From Rathayibacter iranicus NCPPB 2253 = VKM Ac-1602 (lineage in GTDB: Bacteria > Actinomycetota > Actinomycetes > Actinomycetales > Microbacteriaceae), in NCBI RefSeq assembly GCF_003149025.1, contig NZ_QGDV01000004.1:62001-126000 (forward strand): a stretch of 64,000 bases of DNA. The letters run 5' to 3'. Shown here one piece after another: positions 17,706 to 27,560 of this stretch. The notes beneath the pieces were generated by a model, which made no database searches, had not been told where the DNA came from, and saw only the letters and a program-made list of their open reading frames with translations. A program made the translations under genes and the position numbers. Within the stretch, counting starts at the first letter, position 1, and each line of letters starts with the position of its first letter.

Positions 17706-18922
17706 CGCGTCGGCTCCCCCTCTGCGCCGTCGGGCCACGCGAGCACGACCCGCGTGCCCTCGCCTGGTACGGAATCGACGCGCGCCGCACCCCGCGCGTT
17801 GTGCACGCGCTCCAGGATCGACAGGCGGATGCCCAGGCGCTCGCGCGGCACATCAGCGAGGCGAAACCCGCAGCCGTCATCCTCGACAACGACGTCGACG
17901 CCGTCCCCGCCGAGCCACCCGCGCACGACCCGGTGGACGCTCTCGGACGGACCGGCGTGCTGCAGGCTATTCGCAAGGGCCTGCCAGACAGCACCGACCA
18001 GCGCCTCCGCGACCGTGCGCGGGAGCGTGGCACTTCGCGGATTCACGTCCGGTGCGAACTCGACGGCGCACTCTGTTCGGAAGGTCGAAGCGGCGTGCGC
18101 GAGCTGACGCTCGAGCAACTCCAGGGGTACCAGCCCCTCGGGAGTGTCGGGCTCGCGCTCGGGCAGCAAGACGGCAAGGGTGTGCTGCGCCATTGACGAG
18201 ACGAGGGCGCGCTCGGCCGATGACTCCGCCGACGAAGCGGCCAGCAGAGTCGCCAGGACATTGTCGTGCACGAGCGCGTCGACTTCGACCCGCTCGATCT
18301 CACCGGCGTGCTGGCGCATCGCGGCCTCGTACTGCTCCATCGCAGTTGTCCTGGCTCGGTCGACCTGATCAGCGGACTGCCGCAAGACGGTGATCAGGAC
18401 CAGCATCACGAAGCCGACGATGCCGACATACACAGCGTCGAGGACGGCGCGCGTCGGCTCCACGGCACCACCCGAGGGCAGGATGCGCAGGATCCCGAAC
18501 AGCACCGTCGTGACCGATGCGTAGGTGATCGCGATCCGCAACGGAGCGACAATGGTGCAAAACGCCGTCCCGATCGTGAGCAGGTACCAGATCCAGGGTG
18601 TCTCGCGTCCGACTTCCCCCGGGGGCACCGAGAGCGGCCAGGTCACGAGCGCGACGAAAATTCCGGCCGCGACGAAGACGGCCGCGGCGCGGGTGTCCCG
18701 GCGCAGGACCGCGGTGACAACGGCCGCGGAGAGGGAACCGAGCACGAGGAGGAGGATCGGCCACGCGATCGCGGGCCGCAAAGACGGCAATTGATCGAGG
18801 ATCGGCGGCACGGTTTGGACACCGAAGCCGAAGCCGAAGGACGACACGACCGTACTGAGGATCCGATCGATACGCTCACGCGCGGCGTGCGCGCGGGCGG
18901 TCGGTGCCTCAGCGAGGGCCAT
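17702..18922 (-). CDS. Sensor histidine kinase
   Basis: 406 residues. Five to six membrane segments (about 52-180) sit in front of a cytoplasmic kinase core. ALVHDNVLATLL carries the presumed phospho-accepting His219, and the HATPase domain has an N box (ALANSLQHA, Asn318), the G1 box EDDGCGF and GEGTRVVLAW. The core fits the NarL-family kinases that pair with LuxR-type regulators. It overlaps the response regulator gene by 14 bases and the degenerate partner by four, so the three form one operon. No extracytoplasmic sensor domain is evident, so sensing is probably in the membrane. Confidence 0.85.
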   Translation of the reverse strand: MALAEAPTARAHAARERIDRILSTVVSSFGFGFGVQTVPPILDQLPSLRPAIAWPILLLVLGSLSAAVVTAVLRRDTRAAAVFVAAGIFVALVTWPLSVPPGEVGRETPWIWYLLTIGTAFCTIVAPLRIAITYASVTTVLFGILRILPSGGAVEPTRAVLDAVYVGIVGFVMLVLITVLRQSADQVDRARTTAMEQYEAAMRQHAGEIERVEVDALVHDNVLATLLAASSAESSAERALVSSMAQHTLAVLLPEREPDTPEGLVPLELLERQLAHAASTFRTECAVEFAPDVNPRSATLPRTVAEALVGAVWQALANSLQHAGPSESVHRVVRGWLGGDGVDVVVEDDGCGFRLADVPRERLGIRLSILERVHNARGAARVDSVPGEGTRVVLAWPDGAEGEPTR

Positions 18923-19604
18923 CGCCGGCGTCGGGGTCGATGCCCGGAAGGATCCCGTCTTCGACCGCGCGTCGAAGCAGGTCGACCTTGGTCGGAGCCG
19001 GACGCCCGATCTCGACGTACCGCCCGCGGATTCGGTCGAGGTATTCCTTCGCTGTCGAGACGGAGATCTGTAAACGGTCGGCGACCAGCTTCAGAGGGAG
19101 CCCAGACGCGTAGAGGTGCAAGACATCGCGCTCGCGGCGCCCGAGCACGGCACGAGCGAAGTCGTCGTCCGCATCGATCGCGGAGGCCCACTCGAGGTTG
19201 TTCAACACCTCGCCACGAGCGACGGTCCGGACGGCGGCGATGACGGTCGACATCGGCGACGACTTCGGGATCACCCCAGCCGCACCGGCAGCGAGCGCTT
19301 CTCGCACTGCAACCACCCGGTCCGCGATGCTGTGCACCAGCACTGCCGAACCGCGTACCTGGCCCCACTTAACGTTGCTGGTGATGCTTGAGCCGTCATT
19401 CAACGAGAGGTCGAGAACGAGCACGTCCATCTCGGCGAGGCCAATGGCCTGGTCGAGGCAACCCACCGTCTCGGCGGCGGCGATCACTTGCATTCCGGCA
19501 CTCCCGAGCGCGGCGGCGACCCCGAGGCGCACCGACTCGTGGTCATCCACGATGGCCACGCGCACGCGCGGCACGGCATCGGGGTTCGGCTCCATCCGGC
19601 TCAT
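18909..19604 (-). CDS. Response regulator, LuxR/NarL family
   Basis: 231 residues from the start MSRMEPNPD; the ATG three codons on is equally possible, and neither has a strong ribosome site. The receiver domain has VRVAIVDDHESVRLG, phospho-acceptor Asp65 (VLVLDLSL) and the lysine in VIPKSS. The C-terminal HTH (RRERDVLHLYASGLPLKLVA ... TAKEYLDRIRGRYVEIGR) binds DNA. First gene of the three-gene signalling operon. Targets unknown; there is no obvious operator in the 25 bp upstream. Confidence 0.85.
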   Translation of the reverse strand: MSRMEPNPDAVPRVRVAIVDDHESVRLGVAAALGSAGMQVIAAAETVGCLDQAIGLAEMDVLVLDLSLNDGSSITSNVKWGQVRGSAVLVHSIADRVVAVREALAAGAAGVIPKSSPMSTVIAAVRTVARGEVLNNLEWASAIDADDDFARAVLGRRERDVLHLYASGLPLKLVADRLQISVSTAKEYLDRIRGRYVEIGRPAPTKVDLLRRAVEDGILPGIDPDAGDGPR

Positions 19605-19629
19605 CGTAGCGATGCGAGAGCTACGCGGG

Positions 19630-20934
19630 TCAGCCTTCGCGGCGGACCAGTCGAGCGACAGCCTCCACATGGGACGTGTGCGGGAAGAGGTCGAAGCCGT
19701 CGAGGCGCTCGAGCTCGTAGCCGGCGCCGGTCAGGGAGCCGACGTCACGAGCGAGCGCGACCGGGTCGCAGGCGACGTAGACGAGCTGCTCCGGACGCAG
19801 CTGCGCGAGCGCGTCGGTGACCGCGCGTCCCGCTCCCGAGCGGGGCGGATCGAGGACGACGGTCGCTGCCCGCCAGCGCGCCCGCTCTCGGGCATCGGCC
19901 TGCACGAGAACGTCGCGGAGGTAGCGATCGACCCGGGCGGTCACGGCGCGCGCACCGACGTGGTCGGCGAGGTTCTCGAGGGCGTGCTCGGTCGCTCGGG
20001 CGTCGCTCTCGACGCTGGTGAATCGCGCTTCCGCTCCGAGGCGGTCGGCGAGCGCGGCGGCGAGCAGGCCCACTCCGCCGTACAAATCGTGGTTCGCGGC
20101 ACCCGGATCTGCCGACGCCGCGTCGACAGCGGCCTGGACCGCCTCGAAGAGCGTGGTGGCGGCTCCGCGGTGCACCTGCCAAAAGCCGGTGCGATCGACA
20201 CGGAAAGTGCGGTCGGCGACGACCTCGGTAACGACCGTGCGGTCTCGGCGTGCGCGCTTGTCGGCGGGGTCGTGCACCACGACGGCGGCGCCCTCGGAGC
20301 CGGCCGCGTCGATGAGGTCGACCACTGAGCCAGGTGCGAGCCGTCCGTCCAGCGGAGCGGCGGCGGTCGAGGCGGCGGTCGCCAGCGGCAGCGTCGCGAC
20401 CGTGACAACGTGATGGCTGCGCACCGCGTATGGGCCGACCCGGCCGTCATTGTCGACGTGCAGGCGGTTCCTCGTGCGCCAGCCGAGTCCGCGCGCCGCG
20501 TCGTCCCCGGCGATCGGCGTGACCTCGACCGAGACGTCTCGGTGGGCGAAGCGGGCGAAGGAGTCGACGAGCACCAGGCGCTTAAGCTCGCGCTGGTAGG
20601 CGAGGTCGGCGTGGCCGAACTCGGCGCCACCCACCCGCTCCTCCGGGCGCCTGCTTAGCGCCGCCTCAGGCCAGACGTGCTCGACGCGGTGCTCGGAGGC
20701 CTCCAACACTTCCAAGGCCTCGGCCCGCCAGAAGCTGTCGTGCCGCACCTCGCTGATCCGCGCCCGCACCCGCTCGCCGGGCAGTACCTCCGGGACGAAG
20801 ACGACGCGGCCCTCGTGCCGGGCGACGAAGACGCCGCCGTGAGCGACATTGCTAACATCGAGTTCGATCTCGGTCCCGAGTGCGTCGTCAACCCCGTCGG
20901 GGCGGGCAGAAGCTCGGGGCGGGGTCTGTGCCAT
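19630..20934 (-). CDS. Class I SAM-dependent RNA uridine-C5 methyltransferase (TrmA/RlmD family)
   Basis: 434 residues from MAQTPPRAS. An N-terminal TRAM RNA-binding domain (about 12-75: IELDVSNVAHGGVFVARHEG) is followed by a Rossmann methyltransferase with motif I DLYGGVGLLAAALA, VVLDPPRSGAG, the catalytic cysteine in YVACDPVALARDV, and the C-terminal FPHTSHVEAVA. It modifies a uridine in rRNA or tRNA; which one is not readable. The Fe-S cysteine cluster of E. coli RlmD is not seen, as is common in actinobacteria. Divergent from maf over 44 bp. Confidence 0.85.
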   Translation of the reverse strand: MAQTPPRASARPDGVDDALGTEIELDVSNVAHGGVFVARHEGRVVFVPEVLPGERVRARISEVRHDSFWRAEALEVLEASEHRVEHVWPEAALSRRPEERVGGAEFGHADLAYQRELKRLVLVDSFARFAHRDVSVEVTPIAGDDAARGLGWRTRNRLHVDNDGRVGPYAVRSHHVVTVATLPLATAASTAAAPLDGRLAPGSVVDLIDAAGSEGAAVVVHDPADKRARRDRTVVTEVVADRTFRVDRTGFWQVHRGAATTLFEAVQAAVDAASADPGAANHDLYGGVGLLAAALADRLGAEARFTSVESDARATEHALENLADHVGARAVTARVDRYLRDVLVQADARERARWRAATVVLDPPRSGAGRAVTDALAQLRPEQLVYVACDPVALARDVGSLTGAGYELERLDGFDLFPHTSHVEAVARLVRREG

Positions 20935-20978
20935 CCGTCGAGCATCCCACAGCGTGGGCCCGGCCGCAGGGAGCCCTC

Positions 20979-21605
20979 GTGCGCCTCTACCTCGCCTCGA
21001 CGTCCCCCGCACGCCTCGCGCTGCTGCGCGCGTCCGGGATCGAGCCTGTCGTCGTGCCCTCGCGGGTCGACGAGCCCGCGGCGGTCGCCCGGGCTGAGCA
21101 AGAGCAGGGGGCCGCGCTGGACGCCGACACGACCGTGTCCCTGCTGGCTCGCGCGAAGGCGCAGGCAATCCTTGGGCCGGAGATTGACGGGCTCGTGCTC
21201 GGCGGCGACTCCGCCTTTGTCCTCGACGGGGTTGTGCACGGCAAGCCGCACGAGCCGGAGCGGGCCCGCGAGCGCTGGCGCGCCCAGCGCGGACGCACCG
21301 GCCGCCTCCACTCAGGGCACTGGCTGATCGACTACCGCGGAGGGAGAGTGATCGCCGAGACCGGTGCCGTCGCCTCGGCTTCCGTCACCTTTGCGAACGA
21401 CATCGACGACGCCGAAATCGACGCCTACGTTGCCACCGGAGAGCCCCTTGAGGTCGCGGGGGCCTTCACCATCGACGGGCGAGGTGCCGGGTTCATTACG
21501 GCGATCGAGGGCGACCCGTCGACCGTGGTCGGGATGTCGGTGTCCACCCTGCGCTCGCTTGTCCGCGAGCTCGGCCACGAGTGGACGGCGCTCTGGAGCC
21601 GCTGA
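20979..21605 (+). CDS. maf: Maf-type nucleotide pyrophosphatase
   Basis: 208 residues from GTG with GCAGGGAG upstream. Hydrolyses non-canonical or pyrimidine nucleoside triphosphates to monophosphates. Seen: YLASTSPARLALLRASGI (the Maf signature), GGDSAFVLDG and HGKP, and GFITAIEGDPSTVVGMSV near the C-terminus. Sits directly in front of the carboxylase alpha gene as in related genomes; a 98-bp gap separates them. In-frame codons upstream of the GTG would overlap the divergent methyltransferase and are not used. Confidence 0.85.
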   Translation: MRLYLASTSPARLALLRASGIEPVVVPSRVDEPAAVARAEQEQGAALDADTTVSLLARAKAQAILGPEIDGLVLGGDSAFVLDGVVHGKPHEPERARERWRAQRGRTGRLHSGHWLIDYRGGRVIAETGAVASASVTFANDIDDAEIDAYVATGEPLEVAGAFTIDGRGAGFITAIEGDPSTVVGMSVSTLRSLVRELGHEWTALWSR

Positions 21606-21703
21606 ACTCCGCTGCACCGTTGTGAAGAACCGACGAACGCCCCGTTCTTCTTTGTCGTGAGCCGCGCCGGGCATCCTCAGGGCGCCCCCTAGGGTTGGGG
21701 ACC

Positions 21704-23464
21704 ATGCCGCGCATTACGAAGGTGCTCATCGCCAACCGAGGCGAGATCGCCGTCCGAGTCATCCGTGCCGCCCGTGACAGCGGGATCGCCTCCGTCGCCG
21801 TCTATGCCGACCAGGACCGCGACGCGGTGCACAGCCGCCTCGCCGACGAGGCCTACGCCCTCGGCGGGACGACCAGCGCCGAGACGTACCTCGTAATCGA
21901 CAAGCTGCTCTCGGTGGCTCGGCGCTCCGGCGCCGATGCCGTGCACCCCGGCTACGGATTCCTCGCTGAGAACGCCGACTTCGCGCGCGCCGTGATCGAC
22001 GCCGGTCTGATCTGGATCGGGCCCAGTCCCGACTCGATCGAGCGACTGGGCGACAAGGTCTCGGCCCGCCACGTTGCCGAGAAGGTCGGCGCGCCGCTTG
22101 CTCCAGGCACCCTGAACCCTGTCTCCGGCGCCGCCGAAGTCCTCGAGTTCGTCGACCAGCACGGCCTCCCGGTCGCCATCAAGGCGGCCTTTGGGGGCGG
22201 CGGCCGCGGCCTCAAGGTCGCTCGCGAGCGCGACGAGGTCGAGGAGTTATTCGCCTCCGCCACCCGCGAGGCCGTCGCCGCCTTCGGCCGCGGCGAGTGC
22301 TTCGTCGAGAAGTACCTCGACCAACCGCGTCACGTCGAGACGCAGTGCCTCGCTGATGCGCACGGAAACGTCGTCGTCGTCTCGACCCGCGACTGCTCGT
22401 TGCAGCGCCGCCACCAGAAACTCGTCGAGGAGGCACCCGCGCCGTTCCTGACCGACGAGCAGAACGCCGAGCTGTACCGCGCCTCAAAGGCGATCCTTCG
22501 GGAGGTCGGCTACGTCGGCGCCGGAACGTGCGAATTCCTGGTCGGCAAGGACGGCACCGTGTCGTTCCTGGAAGTCAACACGCGACTCCAGGTCGAGCAC
22601 CCCGTCTCGGAGGAAATCACCGGCATCGACCTCGTCCGCGAGCAGTTCCGGATCGCCGAGGGCGGTGTCCTCGACTACGACGATCCGGCTCCGCGCGGTC
22701 ACTCCTTCGAATTCCGGATCAACGGAGAGGACGCGGGCCGCGGCTTCCTCCCCGCCCCCGGGCCCGTGCACGTCTTCAAGGCGCCCGGCGGCCCTGGCGT
22801 CCGCGTCGACTCCGGAGTGGTCGCGGGAGACGCGATCTCTGGCGCGTTCGATTCCCTCCTCGCGAAGCTGATCGTGACCGGCGACACTCGCGAACAGGCG
22901 CTCGAGCGTTCGCGTCGCGCGCTGGCCGAGTTCGAGGTCACCGGGCTCCCGACCGTGCTCCCGTTCCACCGGGTCATCGTCGATGATCCGGCCTTCGCTC
23001 CCGCGGGCGGTGCCCCGTTCTCGATCTACACGCGCTGGATCGAGACCGAGTTCGAGAACACGATCCCCGCCTGGAGTGGGGAGCCGGGGGTCACGCCAGA
23101 CGCCGCCGCGCGCCACAGCATGGTCGTCGAGGTCGATGGCCGTCGCGTCGAGGTCTCACTGCCCGGCGACGTGATCGGTTCCGCGCCCGCCCGCGGCACC
23201 TCCGCCGCTTCTCCCAAACGCCGCGGATCCTCCTCTGCGAGCACGGTCACGGGCAACTCCGTTTCCTCGCCGATGCAGGCCACGATCATCAAGGTCGCCG
23301 TCGCCGAGGGCGACACGGTGGTGGCTGGCGACCTAGTCGTCGTCCTCGAGGCGATGAAGATGGAGCAGCCACTCACCGCTCACAAAGATGGCACGGTCCG
23401 CTCCGTCTCGGCCGCAGCCGGCGACACGGTCCCCGCAGGCCACGTGCTCCTCGAGATCGTCTAA
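21704..23464 (+). CDS. accC: Acyl-CoA carboxylase alpha subunit (biotin carboxylase + biotin carrier)
   Basis: 586 residues from the ATG in ...accATGCCG. Order: N-terminal [21 protein letters not shown]-grasp core with [12 protein letters not shown], the catalytic [15 protein letters not shown], biotin carboxylase C-terminal region to about 450, then a Ser/Pro linker and the biotinyl domain with [12 protein letters not shown] (biotin on the second Lys... MKM). Carboxylates biotin using bicarbonate and ATP; works with accD and accE products. The carrier lysine is the substrate of BirA. Ends 45 bp from the convergent lpdA-like gene. Confidence 0.95.
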   Translation: MPRITKVLIANRGEIAVRVIRAARDSGIASVAVYADQDRDAVHSRLADEAYALGGTTSAETYLVIDKLLSVARRSGADAVHPGYGFLAENADFARAVIDAGLIWIGPSPDSIERLGDKVSARHVAEKVGAPLAPGTLNPVSGAAEVLEFVDQHGLPVAIKAAFGGGGRGLKVARERDEVEELFASATREAVAAFGRGECFVEKYLDQPRHVETQCLADAHGNVVVVSTRDCSLQRRHQKLVEEAPAPFLTDEQNAELYRASKAILREVGYVGAGTCEFLVGKDGTVSFLEVNTRLQVEHPVSEEITGIDLVREQFRIAEGGVLDYDDPAPRGHSFEFRINGEDAGRGFLPAPGPVHVFKAPGGPGVRVDSGVVAGDAISGAFDSLLAKLIVTGDTREQALERSRRALAEFEVTGLPTVLPFHRVIVDDPAFAPAGGAPFSIYTRWIETEFENTIPAWSGEPGVTPDAAARHSMVVEVDGRRVEVSLPGDVIGSAPARGTSAASPKRRGSSSASTVTGNSVSSPMQATIIKVAVAEGDTVVAGDLVVVLEAMKMEQPLTAHKDGTVRSVSAAAGDTVPAGHVLLEIV

Positions 23465-23509
23465 GCCACCTCCGAGTATCACCTGACCCGGGAACCTCAC
23501 CAGAGGGAG

Positions 23510-24946
23510 CTAGCTGACGATGTGCATCGCGCGGGCCGCGTCCGAGATCGAGCCCGTGAGGCTCGGGTAGACGGTGAAAGCCCGGGCGACCTGGTCGACC
23601 GTGAGACGGTGCTCGACCGCAAGCGCCAGCGGGAAGATCAACTCGCTCGCCTTGGGGGCGACGATAACCCCTCCGATGACAGTGCCGGAGCCGGTGCGCG
23701 CGAACAGCTTCACGAAGCCGTCGCGGATTCCCATCATTTTGGCCCGCGGGTTCGCGGCGAGCGGCAACTTGTAGATCTCGCCCTGCGCGATTCCCTCCTC
23801 GATCTCGCGCTGGCTCCAGCCGACGGTAGCGATTTCGGGCTGCGTGAAGATGTTCGCCGCGACGTTGCGCACCTCCGTCGGATTCACGGCGTCGCCCATC
23901 GCGTGGAACACACCCGTGCGCCCCTGCATGGCGGCGACCGACGCGAGCGGCAGGAACGTCGTGCAGTCCCCCGCCGCATAAATCGAGGACACGCTCGTGC
24001 GCGCGACCCGGTTCACGCGGATGTGGCCGGTCGACGTCAACTGCACGCCCGCGTCCTCGAGACCGATGCCTGCGGTATTCGGCACCGAGCCCACGGCCAT
24101 CAGGCAGTGCGATCCCTCCACCACGCGGCCGTCTGACAGGACCGCTTGCACGCCCGTCTCGGTGCGCTCGACTCGGTCGGCCCGAGACTTCGACAGGACG
24201 ACCATCCCGTTGCGCTTGAAGACGTTCTCGATCACGGCGGCGGCGTCAGCATCCTCGCCGGGCAAGACCTGATCGCGAGAAGAGATGAGCGTCACCCGGG
24301 AGCCGAGTGCGCGATAGGCGGAGGCAAACTCGGCGCCGGTCACGCCCGATCCGACGACGATCAGGTGCTCGGGCACCGACTTGAGGTTGTAAAGCTGCGT
24401 CCAGCTGAGAATCCGCTCGCCGTCCGGCGCTGCCGTGGGCAGCACGCGGGGACTTGCCCCCACCGAAACGACGATCGTGTCGGCCTCGATGCGGTCGAAG
24501 TCCATTCCTTCGCCGCCGCCGGCGGTCGAGACGATCAGCGCGTTCGAGCCGTCGAGGCGCCCCTCGCCCTGCACGATGCGCACGCCGTGGTGCACGAGTG
24601 CGGCGCGCATGTCCTCCGATTGTTGCCGGGCAAGACCAAGCAGGCGCTTGTTCACCGTCGCGAGGTTCACCGCGACCTCTGGACGGACGGGACGGTTCTG
24701 CTCCGAGCGAGTGAAGAACTGCACGCCGAGGTCAGCGGCCTCGCCGATGGCATTGGTCGCCTCCGCCGTGGCGATGAGCGACTTCGACGGAACGACGTCC
24801 GTGATGACGGCCGAGCCGCCCACTCCCACCCGCTCAACCAGGGTGACCTCGGCGCCGAGTTGGGCTCCCGCGATGGCGGCTTCATAGCCGCCGGGTCCCC
24901 CTCCGAGTACAGCGATCCTCTGCGCGCGCTCGAACTCGTAGGCCAT
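23510..24946 (-). CDS. LpdA-type FAD-dependent NAD(P)H quinone reductase (disulphide-reductase fold without redox cysteines)
   Basis: 478 residues from MAYEFERAQ. FAD and NAD domains are intact (RIAVLGGGPGGYEAA, LIVVGSGVTGAEFA, SIYAAGDCTTFLPLA), as is the dimerisation domain. The redox-active CxxxxC of lipoamide dehydrogenases is replaced by VGGSAVITDVVPSK, and the C-terminal HxxxxE region reads VYPSLTGS. This is the pattern of Rv3303c (LpdA) of M. tuberculosis, which reduces quinones rather than disulphides. A repair or redox-balance role follows from the family; not a pyruvate dehydrogenase component. Divergent from punA. Confidence 0.88.
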   Translation of the reverse strand: MAYEFERAQRIAVLGGGPGGYEAAIAGAQLGAEVTLVERVGVGGSAVITDVVPSKSLIATAEATNAIGEAADLGVQFFTRSEQNRPVRPEVAVNLATVNKRLLGLARQQSEDMRAALVHHGVRIVQGEGRLDGSNALIVSTAGGGEGMDFDRIEADTIVVSVGASPRVLPTAAPDGERILSWTQLYNLKSVPEHLIVVGSGVTGAEFASAYRALGSRVTLISSRDQVLPGEDADAAAVIENVFKRNGMVVLSKSRADRVERTETGVQAVLSDGRVVEGSHCLMAVGSVPNTAGIGLEDAGVQLTSTGHIRVNRVARTSVSSIYAAGDCTTFLPLASVAAMQGRTGVFHAMGDAVNPTEVRNVAANIFTQPEIATVGWSQREIEEGIAQGEIYKLPLAANPRAKMMGIRDGFVKLFARTGSGTVIGGVIVAPKASELIFPLALAVEHRLTVDQVARAFTVYPSLTGSISDAARAMHIVS

Positions 24947-25050
24947 ACCTTCTATTGTCTCCTCTTGCCCAAAGTTCACCCAATCGTGGGGTACGGGAGC
25001 GACGAGGCCGGCGTCCGCAGCGCCGCGCCGCCCGTCGATAGGGTGGAGCA

Positions 25051-25884
25051 ATGGCCGACCAGACCCCGCATCCGCTCGACGCTCCCGACGCCGATCCCTT
25101 CGAGATCGCCGCCCGCGCCGCCGCTCAGATCATTGACGCGACAGGCATCGAGAGACACGACATCGCCCTGACGCTCGGGAGCGGCTGGGGCAAGGCCGCC
25201 GATGCGATCGGCGAGACTACCGCGACGGTCCAGGCGACCGAGATCCTTGGATTCTCGAAGCCCGCTGTGCACGGGCACGGCGGCACTCTCCGCTCGGTGC
25301 TGCTGCCGACCGGCAAGCGCGCGCTCATCATCGGCGCTCGCACCCACTATTACGAGGGTTACGGCGTCCGCCGGGTCGCGCATAGCGTCCGAACCGCCGC
25401 CGCGACCGGCGCCTCCGTGATGATCTTGACCAACGGCGCCGGCGGCATCAAGGAGCACTGGACGCCCGGTACTCCCGTGCTCATCAGCGATCACATTAAC
25501 CTCACCGCCGACTCGCCGCTCGAGGGGGCGACGTTCATCGACCTGACGGACCTTTATTCTGCGCGCCTGCGCGAACTCGCCCGCGGCACGAGGTCGGAAC
25601 TCGACGAGGGCGTGTACGTGCAGTTCCGCGGGCCGCACTACGAGAGTCCGGCGGAGGTGCAGATGGCGAAGATTATCGGCGGCCACATCGTCGGCATGTC
25701 GACCGCACTCGAGGCGATCGCGGCACGCGAAGCGGGGATGGAGGTACTCGGCATGTCACTGATCACGAACCTCGCCGCGGGCATCCAGAAGACGCCGCTC
25801 AGCCACGAGGAGGTCCTGGAGGCCGGACGCGATGCGGAGGACGACCTCGCCCGCCTGCTCGCCGGAATCACGGGCGCACTGTGA
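25051..25884 (+). CDS. punA: Purine nucleoside phosphorylase
   Basis: 277 residues. Trimeric-type PNP that splits inosine and guanosine (and deoxy forms) with phosphate. Seen: LTLGSGWGKAADAI (phosphate loop), NGAGGIKE, GPHYESPAEVQM and GMSTALEAIAAREAGMEVLG with the purine-binding Glu and the Asn in LITNLAAG. Overlaps the phosphomannomutase gene by GTGA, so ribose-1-phosphate made here can be passed to the next enzyme. Confidence 0.95.
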   Translation: MADQTPHPLDAPDADPFEIAARAAAQIIDATGIERHDIALTLGSGWGKAADAIGETTATVQATEILGFSKPAVHGHGGTLRSVLLPTGKRALIIGARTHYYEGYGVRRVAHSVRTAAATGASVMILTNGAGGIKEHWTPGTPVLISDHINLTADSPLEGATFIDLTDLYSARLRELARGTRSELDEGVYVQFRGPHYESPAEVQMAKIIGGHIVGMSTALEAIAAREAGMEVLGMSLITNLAAGIQKTPLSHEEVLEAGRDAEDDLARLLAGITGAL

Positions 25885-27533
25885 CCTCCGACGTCCGCGC
25901 CCTAGCGGAGGATTGGCTCGCGCAGGACCCCGATCCCGAGACACGCGAAGAACTCGTGAGCCTGCTGACCGCGTCCGACGCGTCCGCCGAACTGGAGGAC
26001 CGCTTCGGCACCCGTCTCACCTTTGGCACCGCAGGACTCCGAGGGGCCATCGCCGCGGGCTCGAACCGGATGAACCGGGTGCTCGTCTCGCAGGCCGCCG
26101 TTGGCCTGGCCGAGTACCTGCTCGCGCAAGGCACCGAGCGTCCGATGGTGGTCATCGGCTACGACGGCCGGAAGAACTCGCGCGTCTTTGCCGAAGACTC
26201 GGCGGCGCTGATGGCGGGCGCGGGCGTCGATGCGGTGCTGCTGCCGCGCCTACTACCGACCCCCGTGCTCGCGTTCGCAGTGCGGCACCTCGGCGCCGAT
26301 GCTGGAGTGATGGTGACCGCCAGCCACAATCCTCCGCAGGACAACGGCTACAAGGTGTACCTCGGCGGGGTCGACGCAGGCTCGCAGATCGTGCCACCCG
26401 CCGACAGCGACATTGCCGAGCGGATCCTCGCGGTCGCGCGGACGAAGCGCGTCCCGGACCTGCCGCGCGGCGAATTCCGGCTGGCAGACGAGTCCGTCGT
26501 CTCGGCCTACATCGAGGCGACCTCCGCAGTGGGCCGGCAATCGGCTGGGCTGCGCGTCGTCTATACGGCGATGCACGGGGTCGGCTGGGAGACCACGCAC
26601 CGGGTCCTGTCTGCGGCCGGCTTTGACGAGCCGGCTGTCGTCGTCGACCAGATCGAGCCCGACGCTGCCTTCCCCACCGTCGCGTTCCCCAACCCGGAGG
26701 AAGCCGGCGCGCTCGACCTCGCCTTCGCGACTGCCCGCTCCGGCCGCGCCGAGCTGATCATCGCGAACGACCCCGACGCCGACCGCTTCGCCGCCGCCGT
26801 TCCGGACGCATCCGCGCCCGAGGGCTTCCGCCGCCTCACAGGCAACGAGGTGGGCGCCCTGCTGGGCTGGCGTGCCGCTGAACAGGCCCGCCGCGACGGG
26901 CGGCAGGGCGGCACTCTCGCGTGCTCGATCGTGTCCTCCCCCGCGCTGAGCGCGGTTGCGCACGAGTACGGGCTCGACTTCGCCGAGACGCTGACCGGCT
27001 TCAAATGGATCTCGCGGGTACCCGATCTCGTCTTCGGCTACGAGGAGGCGCTCGGCTACCTGGTGAACCCCGGCGCGGTCCGCGATAAGGACGGCATCTC
27101 GGCGGCTCTCGCCTTCCTGTCCCTCGCGAGCGCGCTTGCCGCGGAGGGGCGGAGTGTCGATGACGAGCTGGAGGCGTTCGCCGAGCGGTTCGGCCTGTTC
27201 GGGTCGGAGCAGATCTCGCTGCGCGTGATCGAACTCTCCGAGATCGGCCGCATCATGGCCGGGCTGCGTGCAGCTCCCCCGACCGAGATCGGCGGGCTCG
27301 CCGTGGCGAGCACGGAAGACCTTCTGTCTCCGGGTGGCGCGTTGCCGCCGACGGATGCGCTGCGCTTCTCCCTCGACGCAGCGCGCCTTATCGCGCGCCC
27401 CAGCGGCACCGAGCCCAAGGTGAAGCTGTACCTCGATGCGTGGTCGACCGACCCGGATACCGCGACCCGTCGCTCCGCTGTCTCGTCCCGCCTCGCCGCC
27501 CTCCGCTCCGGAGCCACGACTCTCCTCGCCTGA
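25881..27533 (+). CDS. Phospho-sugar mutase (phosphomannomutase/phosphoglucomutase/phosphopentomutase type)
   Basis: 550 residues from a GTG overlapping the punA stop. Alpha-D-phosphohexomutase family: GTAGLRGAIAAGSNRMN, the phosphoserine loop VMVTASHNPPQDNGYKVY, metal loop NDPDADRFAA, sugar loop GYEEALGY, and phosphate loop RPSGTEPKVKLY. Coupling with PNP and the length near 550 suggest a PgmB/PmmB member that converts ribose-1-phosphate to ribose-5-phosphate, but hexose substrates are equally possible from sequence. Confidence 0.9.
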   Translation: MTSDVRALAEDWLAQDPDPETREELVSLLTASDASAELEDRFGTRLTFGTAGLRGAIAAGSNRMNRVLVSQAAVGLAEYLLAQGTERPMVVIGYDGRKNSRVFAEDSAALMAGAGVDAVLLPRLLPTPVLAFAVRHLGADAGVMVTASHNPPQDNGYKVYLGGVDAGSQIVPPADSDIAERILAVARTKRVPDLPRGEFRLADESVVSAYIEATSAVGRQSAGLRVVYTAMHGVGWETTHRVLSAAGFDEPAVVVDQIEPDAAFPTVAFPNPEEAGALDLAFATARSGRAELIIANDPDADRFAAAVPDASAPEGFRRLTGNEVGALLGWRAAEQARRDGRQGGTLACSIVSSPALSAVAHEYGLDFAETLTGFKWISRVPDLVFGYEEALGYLVNPGAVRDKDGISAALAFLSLASALAAEGRSVDDELEAFAERFGLFGSEQISLRVIELSEIGRIMAGLRAAPPTEIGGLAVASTEDLLSPGGALPPTDALRFSLDAARLIARPSGTEPKVKLYLDAWSTDPDTATRRSAVSSRLAALRSGATTLLA

Positions 27534-27560
27534 CCCCGCCAACCCGCTGAGGGGGGTGCC

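Noticed and set aside
23510-24946. Dihydrolipoamide dehydrogenase (E3)
   Set aside because: The redox cysteine pair is missing.
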